A stretch of 50,715 nucleotides of DNA from Spirochaetota bacterium (GTDB taxonomy: Bacteria > Spirochaetota > UBA4802 > JAFGDQ01). A program made the position numbers and the translations under genes. The DNA is taken from the NCBI GenBank assembly GCA_016934735.1, contig JAFGSG010000103.1, forward strand, positions 1 through 50,715. The letters are read 5' to 3'. This document shows, one piece after another, positions 26,715 through 35,529 of the stretch; the stretch's first letter is position 1, and each line of letters opens with the position of its first letter. The notes beneath the pieces were generated by a model, which searched no databases, was not told the origin of the DNA, and saw nothing but the letters and a program-made list of their open reading frames with translations.

Positions 26715-29391
26715 ATTTAACTTCTTCTTCTATAAAATGTTGTTCTTTTTGTTCCGCTTGTTCTTTTCCCTGTAAATCTTCTTTACGGCGCCTGAACGGC
26801 ATTTCTTCTGTACCGAGAATATCTCTTAATTCCTTTATATTCCCGACTCTGTCCGGATCGTCCAGCCTGCCGATAACAGCATATATCTGCTGCGGCTCAT
26901 CCTTTCCTTTTACCAGTATGGGCGACATTTTTTCAACAGCGAATATATCTTTGACAAGCTCGTAGGAATCATCGCTGATTATAATGTCGGTACCGAAAGG
27001 CTTGTTGAGAGCTTCAATCCTGGAGGCAAGATTAACAGCATCGCCTATAACCGTTATCTCCATTCTGTCCTCTGAGCCTATCTGGCCTGCAAGTACTGGC
27101 CCTGTATTAATACCGCAGCCCATTTTTATCAAAGGTTTCTTCTTGTCTGCCCTATCCCTGTTAAATTCAAGAAGAGCTTTTCTCATCATTAAAGCGCTAT
27201 TAATCGCATTTTCAGTATCATTCCCTCTTGAAATAAGAATGCCCCATTCAGCCATTATCGCGTCGCCGATAAACTTGTCAACGATTCCGCCGGTTCTGTC
27301 AATACACTCAACCATTCTGGTTAAGTAAGCATTTAAAAATTCCACGACTTCCTCCGGTTCAAGATCTTCAGATATTGAAGTAAAGTCGCGTATATCCGTA
27401 AACATTATGGCGACATTCTTTCTTTCGCCTCCGAGTTTGAGCTCATCGCTTTTAGTCAGCCTTTCAACCAGCTCCGGGTTCACGAATTTACCGAAAGTTG
27501 TTTTTATCTTTTCACGCTCTTCAAGGCCTTTGCCCATTTCAACAAAAGCGCTCGTCAGCTCGCCTATTTCATCGTGCGACGCAGGACGTATTTTTACGTC
27601 ATAATCCCCGTTCTTGATCTTTTTCGTCGCCCCAAGAAGCAGCAGAATAGGCCTTGTGAGTTTTTTTCCGAAAAAATAAATAATAATAATTACAGTGCTC
27701 AGCACAATTACCGTTAAATAAATATTTCTCATCTGCTGATTATAGACTTCCTTATATGCTACATTTTCCTCTACTGTAGCTATAATGCCGCAGCCGCCTA
27801 TCCCGATTTTATTGAATGAACCCAGATGATATTGTCCGTTCTCGTCTTTATATCTCTGCTGTTCATTAAACTGGGTGCTTGTTATCATCTGCTTTACTAT
27901 CGGAACATTGATATAATTGCCCCCACCGACTACTATTCTGCTGTCGGAATGGGCAAGTATATCCCCTTTGCTATTGATCATATATGTTTTGGTTTCGGTA
28001 GCGCTGCGGAATGCCTCCATAAATCTGTCAAGTTTAACATAGCTGACAAGGATAAACTGAACGCCGCCTTTTACATCTTTATTAAACGGCTGGCTTATTC
28101 CTATAACAGGTATGCCGAATCCCTGGGATACATTGTGAACTACAATTTCCCCTGTAAAGGATTCGTAAAATATATTACCGATTGTTTTGTGTACAGATTC
28201 AACATCATTCGCACTTATCCGGCTTCCTGCCATAAGGGGGCTGTTATAAACGTTTTTAATAAAATTCAACGAATTATTATTTGATAAGGCAGCAATGCCG
28301 AAAAAAATAAAATCCCTGTCGTTGTTAAATATGAGTTTTGAATAGTTCTCGAATTCTTTTGCGCTGATATTCTGCATTATTGCGTTCGCGATTAATTTTG
28401 ATTTTTCTATAACCGCATTAAAATCGGACTTAACCTTAAGACCAATAACCTGGGAAACGTATAGATTGTTCTCCTGCACCCTTATTGTGTTATCTCTTTT
28501 AAAAAAATATGTAGCCAGGAGAATCATACCTGATAGAGAAATGATTATTATTACGGATGTTATACTGATTAATTTAAACCTTACAGATGAATAAAACCTT
28601 GCTTTGCCCTTTAATTTAAACTCTTTGTATTCTTCTTCATCTTTTTCCTTCTCTTCCGGGACAGGCAGGGATATTTGTTCTTCCGGTTCCGCAAATACTT
28701 CTGCAGCAGCTTTTGTTTCAGCTTTCTGATCTGCCTTTTGTTTTTTATGCTTCTTTTTATCTTTTTCTTCCTGAAGCCGGCTGTCGGATATTATTTCTTT
28801 TTTGGATATTTGCGCAACACTTTCCTGAATTTTCTCTTCTATTACTTCCCCTTCATCATCAGGCCGGAAAATATATTTTTCAGGTTCAAAAATATTATCC
28901 GGTTCCGGAGAACCGATACCAAGATAATTCTGAAATTCACGCGCAAACCCGATCTCTTCCTTTTCCCGCAATAAAGTGTCATTAATTGCCCGTACCTTTT
29001 CCAGCGAATCTTTCACGGTTCTGCCGGAATAAATATAAAAACATGCTAAAACGGCTCCCGCTACACTTCTGCCGAACGATACAATTAAACAGCTGCCTTT
29101 TCTGAAGCTCGCATTTATATCCTCAACAGCATTTTTTACAAAAATAAAATGGTCCGGATCCAGACTTTCGATATTATTGCTTTTAACAATAAACCCGCTC
29201 TCTTCGTATAATTTCACCAGAGCCATATATGGTTCCAGTGCAACCTCTTCGGAAGTGATTATAAAAACTGTTTTAACATTATTCTCTTTGAGCTTTTCAA
29301 ATTTTTTTGTGTAGGCGGCGCTGCCGGAAGACACAACAGCATTTCCGTGAAAATGATCGAACAAAAGTTTACTTTTAATCGCAGATGCCAT
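26695..29391 (-). CDS. Class III adenylate cyclase with tyrosine-phosphatase-like N-terminus, periplasmic sensor and HAMP
   Basis: 898 residues from the ATG at 29391, which has AGAAG seven bases upstream; a longer frame to 29457 is less likely. Residues 1-160 resemble a dual-specificity phosphatase fold, with SGRTVKDSLEKVRAIN after the P-loop site. The loop itself reads CLIVSFGRSVAG, so the HCx5R signature is broken. A charged Lys/Glu linker (180-265) leads to a first helix (273-297), a periplasmic Cache-like sensor (300-555), a second helix (557-575), HAMP (576-630) and the cyclase domain (655-840). Metal-binding Asp666 and Asp710, adenine-specifying Lys706 and Asp784, and Asn787/Arg791 are all present, so cAMP synthesis is predicted. 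It heads an operon with the FecR and barrel genes. Confidence 0.9.
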   Translation of the reverse strand: MASAIKSKLLFDHFHGNAVVSSGSAAYTKKFEKLKENNVKTVFIITSEEVALEPYMALVKLYEESGFIVKSNNIESLDPDHFIFVKNAVEDINASFRKGSCLIVSFGRSVAGAVLACFYIYSGRTVKDSLEKVRAINDTLLREKEEIGFAREFQNYLGIGSPEPDNIFEPEKYIFRPDDEGEVIEEKIQESVAQISKKEIISDSRLQEEKDKKKHKKQKADQKAETKAAAEVFAEPEEQISLPVPEEKEKDEEEYKEFKLKGKARFYSSVRFKLISITSVIIIISLSGMILLATYFFKRDNTIRVQENNLYVSQVIGLKVKSDFNAVIEKSKLIANAIMQNISAKEFENYSKLIFNNDRDFIFFGIAALSNNNSLNFIKNVYNSPLMAGSRISANDVESVHKTIGNIFYESFTGEIVVHNVSQGFGIPVIGISQPFNKDVKGGVQFILVSYVKLDRFMEAFRSATETKTYMINSKGDILAHSDSRIVVGGGNYINVPIVKQMITSTQFNEQQRYKDENGQYHLGSFNKIGIGGCGIIATVEENVAYKEVYNQQMRNIYLTVIVLSTVIIIIYFFGKKLTRPILLLLGATKKIKNGDYDVKIRPASHDEIGELTSAFVEMGKGLEEREKIKTTFGKFVNPELVERLTKSDELKLGGERKNVAIMFTDIRDFTSISEDLEPEEVVEFLNAYLTRMVECIDRTGGIVDKFIGDAIMAEWGILISRGNDTENAINSALMMRKALLEFNRDRADKKKPLIKMGCGINTGPVLAGQIGSEDRMEITVIGDAVNLASRIEALNKPFGTDIIISDDSYELVKDIFAVEKMSPILVKGKDEPQQIYAVIGRLDDPDRVGNIKELRDILGTEEMPFRRRKEDLQGKEQAEQKEQHFIEEEVKYEILTQ

Positions 29392-29521
29392 ATTTTTTCT
29401 TCTATAAATATAATATGCAGGCAAATAATTCTCTCTTATTATAATCGAAAAAAACAAAGATTAACATTACATTATAAATATATAATAATTTTTTTTTGTT
29501 GCAAGAAAAGAAATAAAAAAG

Positions 29522-29531
29522 CCCCCCCCCC
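29522..29531. repeat. C10 homopolymer tract between divergent genes
   Basis: Ten consecutive C lie in the 321-base gap between the cyclase and the acyl-CoA dehydrogenase starts, directly after an A-run. The gap is otherwise AT-rich. Length changes here could alter promoter spacing on either side. Confidence 0.6.
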
Positions 29532-29712
29532 TTCCTTTCCATTTGGCAGCTCTTTCCAGTTAATAAAAATTAACTTGACAGGATTGCCTCTTAAAAGAAA
29601 ATTTTCCAAAAATATTAAATATTCACGCATATTAACGATATTTGATATATAAATTTTTCTATTTTATATTATCTTTCTTTTTCTTAAAATACAATAAATT
29701 GAGGTAATCGCC

Positions 29713-31584
29713 ATGGCGCTTAATCCATTAGTAGATTCAAGGGATGTAAGATTTACTCTTTTTGAAATGCTCGAAGCGGATAAACTGGTCAAGTATCCGC
29801 AGTTTTCGGATCACGATAAAGATATTTTTGAGGACGTTCTTAATCTCGCAGAAAGACTGGCTATCGATACTTTCTACCCGGCCAACGCGGAAGGAGACAA
29901 GGAAGGAGGCGCGAAATACGACCCGGATACATGTTCAGTTAAAACACCGGAAGTAATAAAAAATGCGTGGAATGCTTATGTTGAAGCAGGATTCACCAAC
30001 ATGAGAGTTGAAACAGAATACGGCGGGATGGGCATACCTGAAATAGTTACAAATGCCTGCAGTGAATACTTTCAGGCGGCTAATTTCAGCATACTGATGT
30101 ATGCAAACCTGATTTCAGGCGCATCATATCTCATTAATAAATTCGGGACCGATGAACAGAGAAAACTTTATGCGCAGAAAATGACAGCCGGCGAATGGGG
30201 CGGCTCAATGTCGCTTACGGAACCCGAAGCCGGGTCCGACCTTAACAACACCAAGACCAAAGCAGTAAAACAAAGCGATGGAACCTATTTGATTACAGGG
30301 CAGAAAATGTTCATTACCGGCGGGGAGCATGACCTTACAGACAACATTATACATATTGTGCTCGCAATAATAGAAGGGCATCCTAAAGGCACAAAAGGCA
30401 TTTCGACATTCATCGTACCAAAGTATCTCGTGAATCCCGACGGCTCAAAAGGTGCAAGAAACGATGTTGTGTGCTCCGGCATTGAACATAAAATGGGAAT
30501 AAAAAGCAGTGTAACAGCTTCTATCAATTTCGGAGATAACGGAAAATGCGTAGGCTATCTTATCGGAAAAGAAATGGAAGGAATGAAAATAATGTTCTAT
30601 ATGATGAACTCATCGCGTATTGAAGTCGGTTTCCACGCGCTCGGCCCGTCAAGCGCTGCCTACATGCATGCGATAACTTATGCAAGGAACAGGAAGCAGG
30701 GATCACACTTTAAATCGAAAGGCGCAAATGCTCCCATGGTGTCAATCATTGAACATCCCGACGTGCAGAGAATGCTGTTATGGATGAAATCGCATGTTGA
30801 AGGAATGCGCATGCTCGCCTACTTCCTGTCCAGATCGCTGGATCTTTCAAGAGTGGAAAAAGGCGATGAGGCAAAGACAAACCTGGCTCTGCTCGATCTT
30901 TTAACGCCGATCCACAAAGCAGGCATTTCGGATCATTCATGGCTTGTAACAGCAGAAGCTATACAGGTATACGGCGGATACGGTTATTCTTCCGACTATC
31001 CCGTTGAACAGTTCGCGCGTGACGCAAAAGTAAATACCGTTTTTGAAGGTACGAACGGGATCCAATCAATAGATTTAACCTTCAGAAAAATTCTAAATAA
31101 CAAAGAGCAGTATAATTATAAAATCTGGAAGGAAAGGGTAAGCGAAACACTCTCAAAAGCCAGAGGAATTGTTGATGATAAATATATCGGGGCTGTCGGG
31201 CGCGGGATGGAAAAACTGGATGATGTTATTAAATTCTTTCAGGAGGCATTAAAAGCGGGCAAGGAAGAACTTGTTTACATGAGCGCGACTCCCTTTCAGC
31301 AGTCAATGTATATAGTAGTTCTTTCTTGGCTTCATTTATGGAGCCTTACTCTCACTGTTCCGAAGTTTAAGGCTCTTGCCGGGAACGCAAAAGGCGATGA
31401 ACTGCAAAAGCTTATTAACAGCAATAGCGAAGCAGCATACTATTATGGAAAAAACCTTTCGTCCCAATATTTTATCGGGACCGAAATTCCGAAAGTTATA
31501 GGGAAAATCGAATCAATTGTCGGCGGCGAGGACGCAGTTATAAAAACTTCGCCGGCTGTATTTACCGGAGCGCTGGAGGAATAG
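29713..31584 (+). CDS. Acyl-CoA dehydrogenase, large (DmdC-like) type
   Basis: A 623-residue FAD enzyme, longer than ordinary acyl-CoA dehydrogenases. It has the extra N-terminal segment (NPLVDSRDVRFTLFEML...) and a C-terminal helical extension. This architecture is shared with the methylmercaptopropionyl-CoA dehydrogenase group and with many fatty acyl-CoA dehydrogenases. FAD/substrate motifs are MSLTEPEAGSDL and GQKMFITGGEHD. The catalytic base is Glu445 in VNTVFEGTNGIQ. The start has GAGG eight bases before the ATG. It oxidises an acyl-CoA to the 2,3-enoyl-CoA; chain length is not predictable. It converges on the MBL hydrolase gene and ends in a shared terminator. Confidence 0.92.
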   Translation: MALNPLVDSRDVRFTLFEMLEADKLVKYPQFSDHDKDIFEDVLNLAERLAIDTFYPANAEGDKEGGAKYDPDTCSVKTPEVIKNAWNAYVEAGFTNMRVETEYGGMGIPEIVTNACSEYFQAANFSILMYANLISGASYLINKFGTDEQRKLYAQKMTAGEWGGSMSLTEPEAGSDLNNTKTKAVKQSDGTYLITGQKMFITGGEHDLTDNIIHIVLAIIEGHPKGTKGISTFIVPKYLVNPDGSKGARNDVVCSGIEHKMGIKSSVTASINFGDNGKCVGYLIGKEMEGMKIMFYMMNSSRIEVGFHALGPSSAAYMHAITYARNRKQGSHFKSKGANAPMVSIIEHPDVQRMLLWMKSHVEGMRMLAYFLSRSLDLSRVEKGDEAKTNLALLDLLTPIHKAGISDHSWLVTAEAIQVYGGYGYSSDYPVEQFARDAKVNTVFEGTNGIQSIDLTFRKILNNKEQYNYKIWKERVSETLSKARGIVDDKYIGAVGRGMEKLDDVIKFFQEALKAGKEELVYMSATPFQQSMYIVVLSWLHLWSLTLTVPKFKALAGNAKGDELQKLINSNSEAAYYYGKNLSSQYFIGTEIPKVIGKIESIVGGEDAVIKTSPAVFTGALEE

Positions 31585-31625
31585 AACTTCCCGGCAATCC
31601 TGACAATTACTGTATATTAGAAAGT

Positions 31626-31660
31626 AAAATCCCGCCTTCGAATTCGCTGCGCGGGATTTT
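31626..31660. terminator. Bidirectional terminator between convergent genes
   Basis: AAAATCCCGC (31626-31635) pairs with GCGGGATTTT (31651-31660) around 15 bases; on the plus strand it is followed by ATTT. It overlaps the stop codon of the minus-strand MBL gene by two bases. Confidence 0.8.
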
Positions 31661-32573
31661 ATTTCCCGTATTTCCCGGCAAGGTGAGTAACCTGTGCCCG
31701 CAGATTGATCATATACGGAATTTCAGGCTGTTTAACGCCTTCTATTGTATCGTAGTCCTCTGCTTTCACTCTGCCTGTTACCCGTTCTATAGAATTCTGT
31801 TCCTCATCGAAAAGCCTGAATATCTTTTCCCTAAACAGCTCAGTTTCGCGCAGAGAATCCGCAAGAAAAGCTGCAATCTCCTCCCTGCCGGTGAAAACAA
31901 GACGATGGCCCTGGCACAAAACTTCTGCCGGGATCTTTGCGATGCGTTCAAGCGAAGCAATATAGGCATCATAATCCGCGAGAAATTCCGGTATTATTTT
32001 TCCGTTGCTGTCAAGGCAGCCTGAAGCTTCAGATGCTATAAGGATTTTCCTCTCAGGCAGATAATAGCTCGTGTGGTCGCGCGTATGCCCCGGAGTTGCG
32101 ATCACTTCGACGACGTCACCTCCGTCTAACTTAATAACCTGCCCGTCATGCACTATCATATCAACCGGAAAAGGACGGAAATCATCATGCAAAATATGAG
32201 AAGGTTGTATCAATGGATCAGAACCAATGCTCTCTTCCTCGTTCCTGTTTAATTCTACCATTAGTTTTAGCGCATTCTCTTTCGAAAGGATTTCCCTCGA
32301 TTTTTCGGAACAGGCGGCGATAAGCGACGGGAATCTTTCCTTTAAATAGCTGATCCCTCCGCAATGATCCCAATGCATATGCGTTATAAAAAGAATATGC
32401 GGCTGCCGTTCGCCGAGAATGAATCTTATCGCCTCTGCATACAGCTTTCCGGCAGGAGTAATGCCTCCTTCGAAGAGTACAGGCTGTTTTCCATCAAGCA
32501 GGTAAGAAGGGTACTTTGAGTTTCCAACAACGTAAAAATTGTCTGTTACCTTGCCCGTGCTGTCAAAAATCAT
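31659..32573 (-). CDS. Metallo-beta-lactamase-fold hydrolase
   Basis: A 304-residue cytosolic protein with the metal motif HMHWDH (His65, His67, Asp69, His70), His163 in ATPGHTRDH and a final His223 in CQGHRLVF. The usual bridging Asp (family GDxx) is replaced by Glu182 in IASEASG; this could still bind metal. Family members hydrolyse thioesters, lactones or phosphoesters. The adjacency to an acyl-CoA dehydrogenase makes an acyl-CoA or related thioester substrate possible, but this is inference. AGGA lies seven bases before the ATG. The last bases overlap the terminator shared with the convergent dehydrogenase gene. Confidence 0.85.
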   Translation of the reverse strand: MIFDSTGKVTDNFYVVGNSKYPSYLLDGKQPVLFEGGITPAGKLYAEAIRFILGERQPHILFITHMHWDHCGGISYLKERFPSLIAACSEKSREILSKENALKLMVELNRNEEESIGSDPLIQPSHILHDDFRPFPVDMIVHDGQVIKLDGGDVVEVIATPGHTRDHTSYYLPERKILIASEASGCLDSNGKIIPEFLADYDAYIASLERIAKIPAEVLCQGHRLVFTGREEIAAFLADSLRETELFREKIFRLFDEEQNSIERVTGRVKAEDYDTIEGVKQPEIPYMINLRAQVTHLAGKYGK

Positions 32574-32893
32574 CGCATTGTCCTTTAATGAATAATGAGA
32601 TCCATAATAAATTAATAATTCTGCTGAATCAAATAATAAATCAGCCGGAATTTTATTTTTTAAATTTTATTTTCCCAGCCTGATGTGAAAATAAAATTTC
32701 AAGTTACACAAAATCTCAGATTTTGCATTAAGCCGTTTATTATTCCCTTAGTATTTTAAATAAAGCACTTTACCGTTCCTGCCGATTATAAAGAAAAAGG
32801 ATATTATGTAACACCGGAATTCCGTGCATTGTCCGAGTACTTGTCACTGAGCACTCCGATTTTTATTTCCATATTTTGTAAAATATTTTATAC
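32574..32893. other. 320-base divergent intergenic region
   Basis: It lies between the MBL gene (minus) and the GGDEF-EAL gene (plus). It contains a perfect 13-bp AT-rich inverted repeat (AAATTTTATTTTC at 32662-32674, complement at 32687-32699, 12-base loop). No ORF, RNA gene or clear promoter is recognised. Confidence 0.5.
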
Positions 32894-35446
32894 TTGAAAT
32901 TTGATTTCAAATTAAATATACTATTTGCCATGTCAGATCTAATACTAAATATGACTGTTCCTCATTTCATTGTTCCCTTTATATGTACAGGCGCGCTATT
33001 CATAAGTTTATGTCTTTTCATTTATATCTATCTCCGTTTTGGCGACAGGATATATCTTATAATGGTTATTAATGGATTATTCGCCCTGATCTTTGTCTCC
33101 AGCGATCTTATAATAACTGCTTTTGGTGAAATGTTAAACCACGTACACACCGGCATGCAGTTTCACCGCATTGAGCAGTTAGCAGTTGCATTTTTCCTGT
33201 TTACACTTCCCATGATAATTTATGGTCTTCTAAGGCTTAACAAAACATGGCAAAAAATTAATAAAATCATAGCAATTACCGGCTTAAGTATCGCATTCGT
33301 TATGCTGTTTTCAGCATTTATTTTTCCGGATTCTTTTATTTCACAGACAACATTTCAGAAAACCGGTCAAAATATCACATGGAACATCGCACGGGGCGAA
33401 GAAGGAATTTTATATATTATAAGGGATATCCTGCTGGGCATACTGATGCTATACAGCTTTGTCTGTGTTATTTCTGATATAATTCAGAACAAGGATTATA
33501 AAAGAGTTATTTTCCTTCTTACAGGGCTTATACTTGTATTTCTGGGAGGAATAGATGATACCTTATATGTATATACCGGTAAGTATATTGGCATATTCTC
33601 AAATATATTCTATTCGCGTTTCTCTGCCGGACTTACCCTTTTTACTCTGGCAGTCATGTCCGGTGTATTAAGCCAGTTTATTGATGAAGTAAAAAACGTA
33701 GAAACAGCATATAAAGATAAAAATAATGCTTACAGAACATTAGGGAAAAGTACGGAGCGCTTCAAGCAACTGGCGGAAAATATCAATGAAGTATTTCTTA
33801 TTTATGATTACGACAACGAAGTTTTTTTATATATTAGCCCTGCATATGAAACCATATGGGAACAGACCCGGGTAAATTTATATGCTTCCCCCAACATGTG
33901 GATGGATATGGTAATCACCGAGGACAGGGAGATTGTCAGTTCTGCAATTGGAGATGGAAAAATCAGAGACAGATATGACATCGAATACAGAATAATACGT
34001 CCGGATAAATCGGTAAGATGGATAAGAGACAGAGGTTTCCCGGTCATGGACGATGACGGCGAACCGTACCGAATGGTAAGGACGCAGGAGGATATAACCG
34101 ACAGAAAAAAAAGCGAGGAGAGGCTTATATATCTTGCGTTTTATGATGAACTAACCGGGCTTTTAAACAGACGCTCATTCTTTGAGCGGCTGAACGATGT
34201 TATTGATAAATCCATGCGTGAAAAAAACGTAATCAGAGCCTTACTTCTGATCGATCTTGACGGATTTAAAATAATAAACAATACATTCGGCCATGATTTC
34301 GGGGATAAAATTTTAAAAATTGTATCCGAGAGGCTAACTCTCTGTCTCAGGGAAACAGATTATTCTTTCCGACTCTCGGGAAATGAATTCGCTGTCATAC
34401 TTAAAAATATAAATATAGATATTGATGCGTCCATTGTAGCGAAAAAAATTATAAACGAAGTATCTATGCCCTATATCCATGACAAAAGAGAAGTTTTTAT
34501 TAATTGCAGTATTGGCATAAGCATTTACCCTAAAGACAGCAACGAGGCTGATGCACTGATTAAGAACGCGTACCTTGCACTTAATGAAGCGAAGAAAGAC
34601 AGAAATATCTACAGATTCTTTAATGATGAAATGAATATCAGGGCACTGGAAAGGCTCACAATCGAAAACAACCTAAGGCATGCAGCTTCAAAATCCGAAT
34701 TTTCAGTTCATTACCAGCCGTTTGTAAACGCTAAAGGAAAAATCACAGGGATGGAAGCTCTTATAAGATGGCATAATCCGGCAATGGGGCATGTTTTCCC
34801 GGACAAATTCATCCCCATTGCCGAATCTACGGGACAAATAATATCAGTCGGGGAATGGGTGCTTCGCTCAGCCTGCAGACAGGTTAAAAAATGGCAGGAA
34901 TCCGGATATAACGGATTGCGTGTTGCCGTCAATATTTCAGCGGTACAGCTTATGGATAAAAAATTTGTTGAGAGGGTTGCGGCTGTGCTGGAAGAAACAA
35001 ATCTTGATCCAAACTGCCTGGAGCTTGAAATAACCGAAAGCAGTGTGATGAAAAATCCGGATGATGCGATTATTAAAATAAACAAGCTCCATGATATGGG
35101 AGTATTCCTTTCCATTGATGATTTCGGGGTGGATTATTCATCCTTAAGCTACATTAAACGTTTTAAAATAAAGCGCCTCAAGTTAGATAGATCCTTTATA
35201 ATGGACATCATTATTGATAATATTACAGCCGAAATAATTAAAGCGGTCATAGGAATGGCACATAATCTGAATATTAATGTCATTGCCGAAGGAGTAGAAA
35301 CAAGCGAGCAGAAAGAATTTCTGGAATTATTAAAATGCGATGAAATGCAGGGCTATATATACAGTCATCCTTTGCCGGCTGTCGATTTTGAAAAGCTGTT
35401 GAAAGACGGAGGGCATGTTTATGCGAACCAAAATTACATAGTGTAA
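32894..35446 (+). CDS. Membrane-bound PAS-GGDEF-EAL protein, probable c-di-GMP phosphodiesterase
   Basis: About 850 residues. Seven or eight membrane helices fill residues 10-265. A PAS domain (about 290-410) ends in the usual DITDRKKSEERL. The GGDEF domain follows (about 415-575); its active-site loop reads SGNEF (495-499) instead of GGDEF, so cyclase activity is doubtful. The EAL domain (585-845) is intact: EAL at 621-623, VNIS, LEITES, IDDFG, RLKLD, IAEGVET and MQGYIYS, which carry the metal ligands and catalytic Glu. Net prediction: c-di-GMP hydrolysis. The start is uncertain: TTG at 32894 or ATG at 32930, neither with a good ribosome site. Confidence 0.88.
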   Translation: MKFDFKLNILFAMSDLILNMTVPHFIVPFICTGALFISLCLFIYIYLRFGDRIYLIMVINGLFALIFVSSDLIITAFGEMLNHVHTGMQFHRIEQLAVAFFLFTLPMIIYGLLRLNKTWQKINKIIAITGLSIAFVMLFSAFIFPDSFISQTTFQKTGQNITWNIARGEEGILYIIRDILLGILMLYSFVCVISDIIQNKDYKRVIFLLTGLILVFLGGIDDTLYVYTGKYIGIFSNIFYSRFSAGLTLFTLAVMSGVLSQFIDEVKNVETAYKDKNNAYRTLGKSTERFKQLAENINEVFLIYDYDNEVFLYISPAYETIWEQTRVNLYASPNMWMDMVITEDREIVSSAIGDGKIRDRYDIEYRIIRPDKSVRWIRDRGFPVMDDDGEPYRMVRTQEDITDRKKSEERLIYLAFYDELTGLLNRRSFFERLNDVIDKSMREKNVIRALLLIDLDGFKIINNTFGHDFGDKILKIVSERLTLCLRETDYSFRLSGNEFAVILKNINIDIDASIVAKKIINEVSMPYIHDKREVFINCSIGISIYPKDSNEADALIKNAYLALNEAKKDRNIYRFFNDEMNIRALERLTIENNLRHAASKSEFSVHYQPFVNAKGKITGMEALIRWHNPAMGHVFPDKFIPIAESTGQIISVGEWVLRSACRQVKKWQESGYNGLRVAVNISAVQLMDKKFVERVAAVLEETNLDPNCLELEITESSVMKNPDDAIIKINKLHDMGVFLSIDDFGVDYSSLSYIKRFKIKRLKLDRSFIMDIIIDNITAEIIKAVIGMAHNLNINVIAEGVETSEQKEFLELLKCDEMQGYIYSHPLPAVDFEKLLKDGGHVYANQNYIV

Positions 35447-35473
35447 TTATTCCGGCAAAGCATGCATTAATAA

Positions 35474-35504
35474 AAAAAGGGGCATTTTAAAAATGCCCCT
35501 TTTT
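35474..35504. terminator. Strong bidirectional terminator
   Basis: AAAAAGGGGCATTT (35474-35487) pairs perfectly with 35491-35504, giving a 14-bp stem with a tiny loop and T/A runs on both flanks. It lies between the convergent GGDEF-EAL gene and FAD oxidase 2, and serves both. Confidence 0.92.
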
Positions 35505-35529
35505 AATACGTACTCAAAATGGTTTCCGG

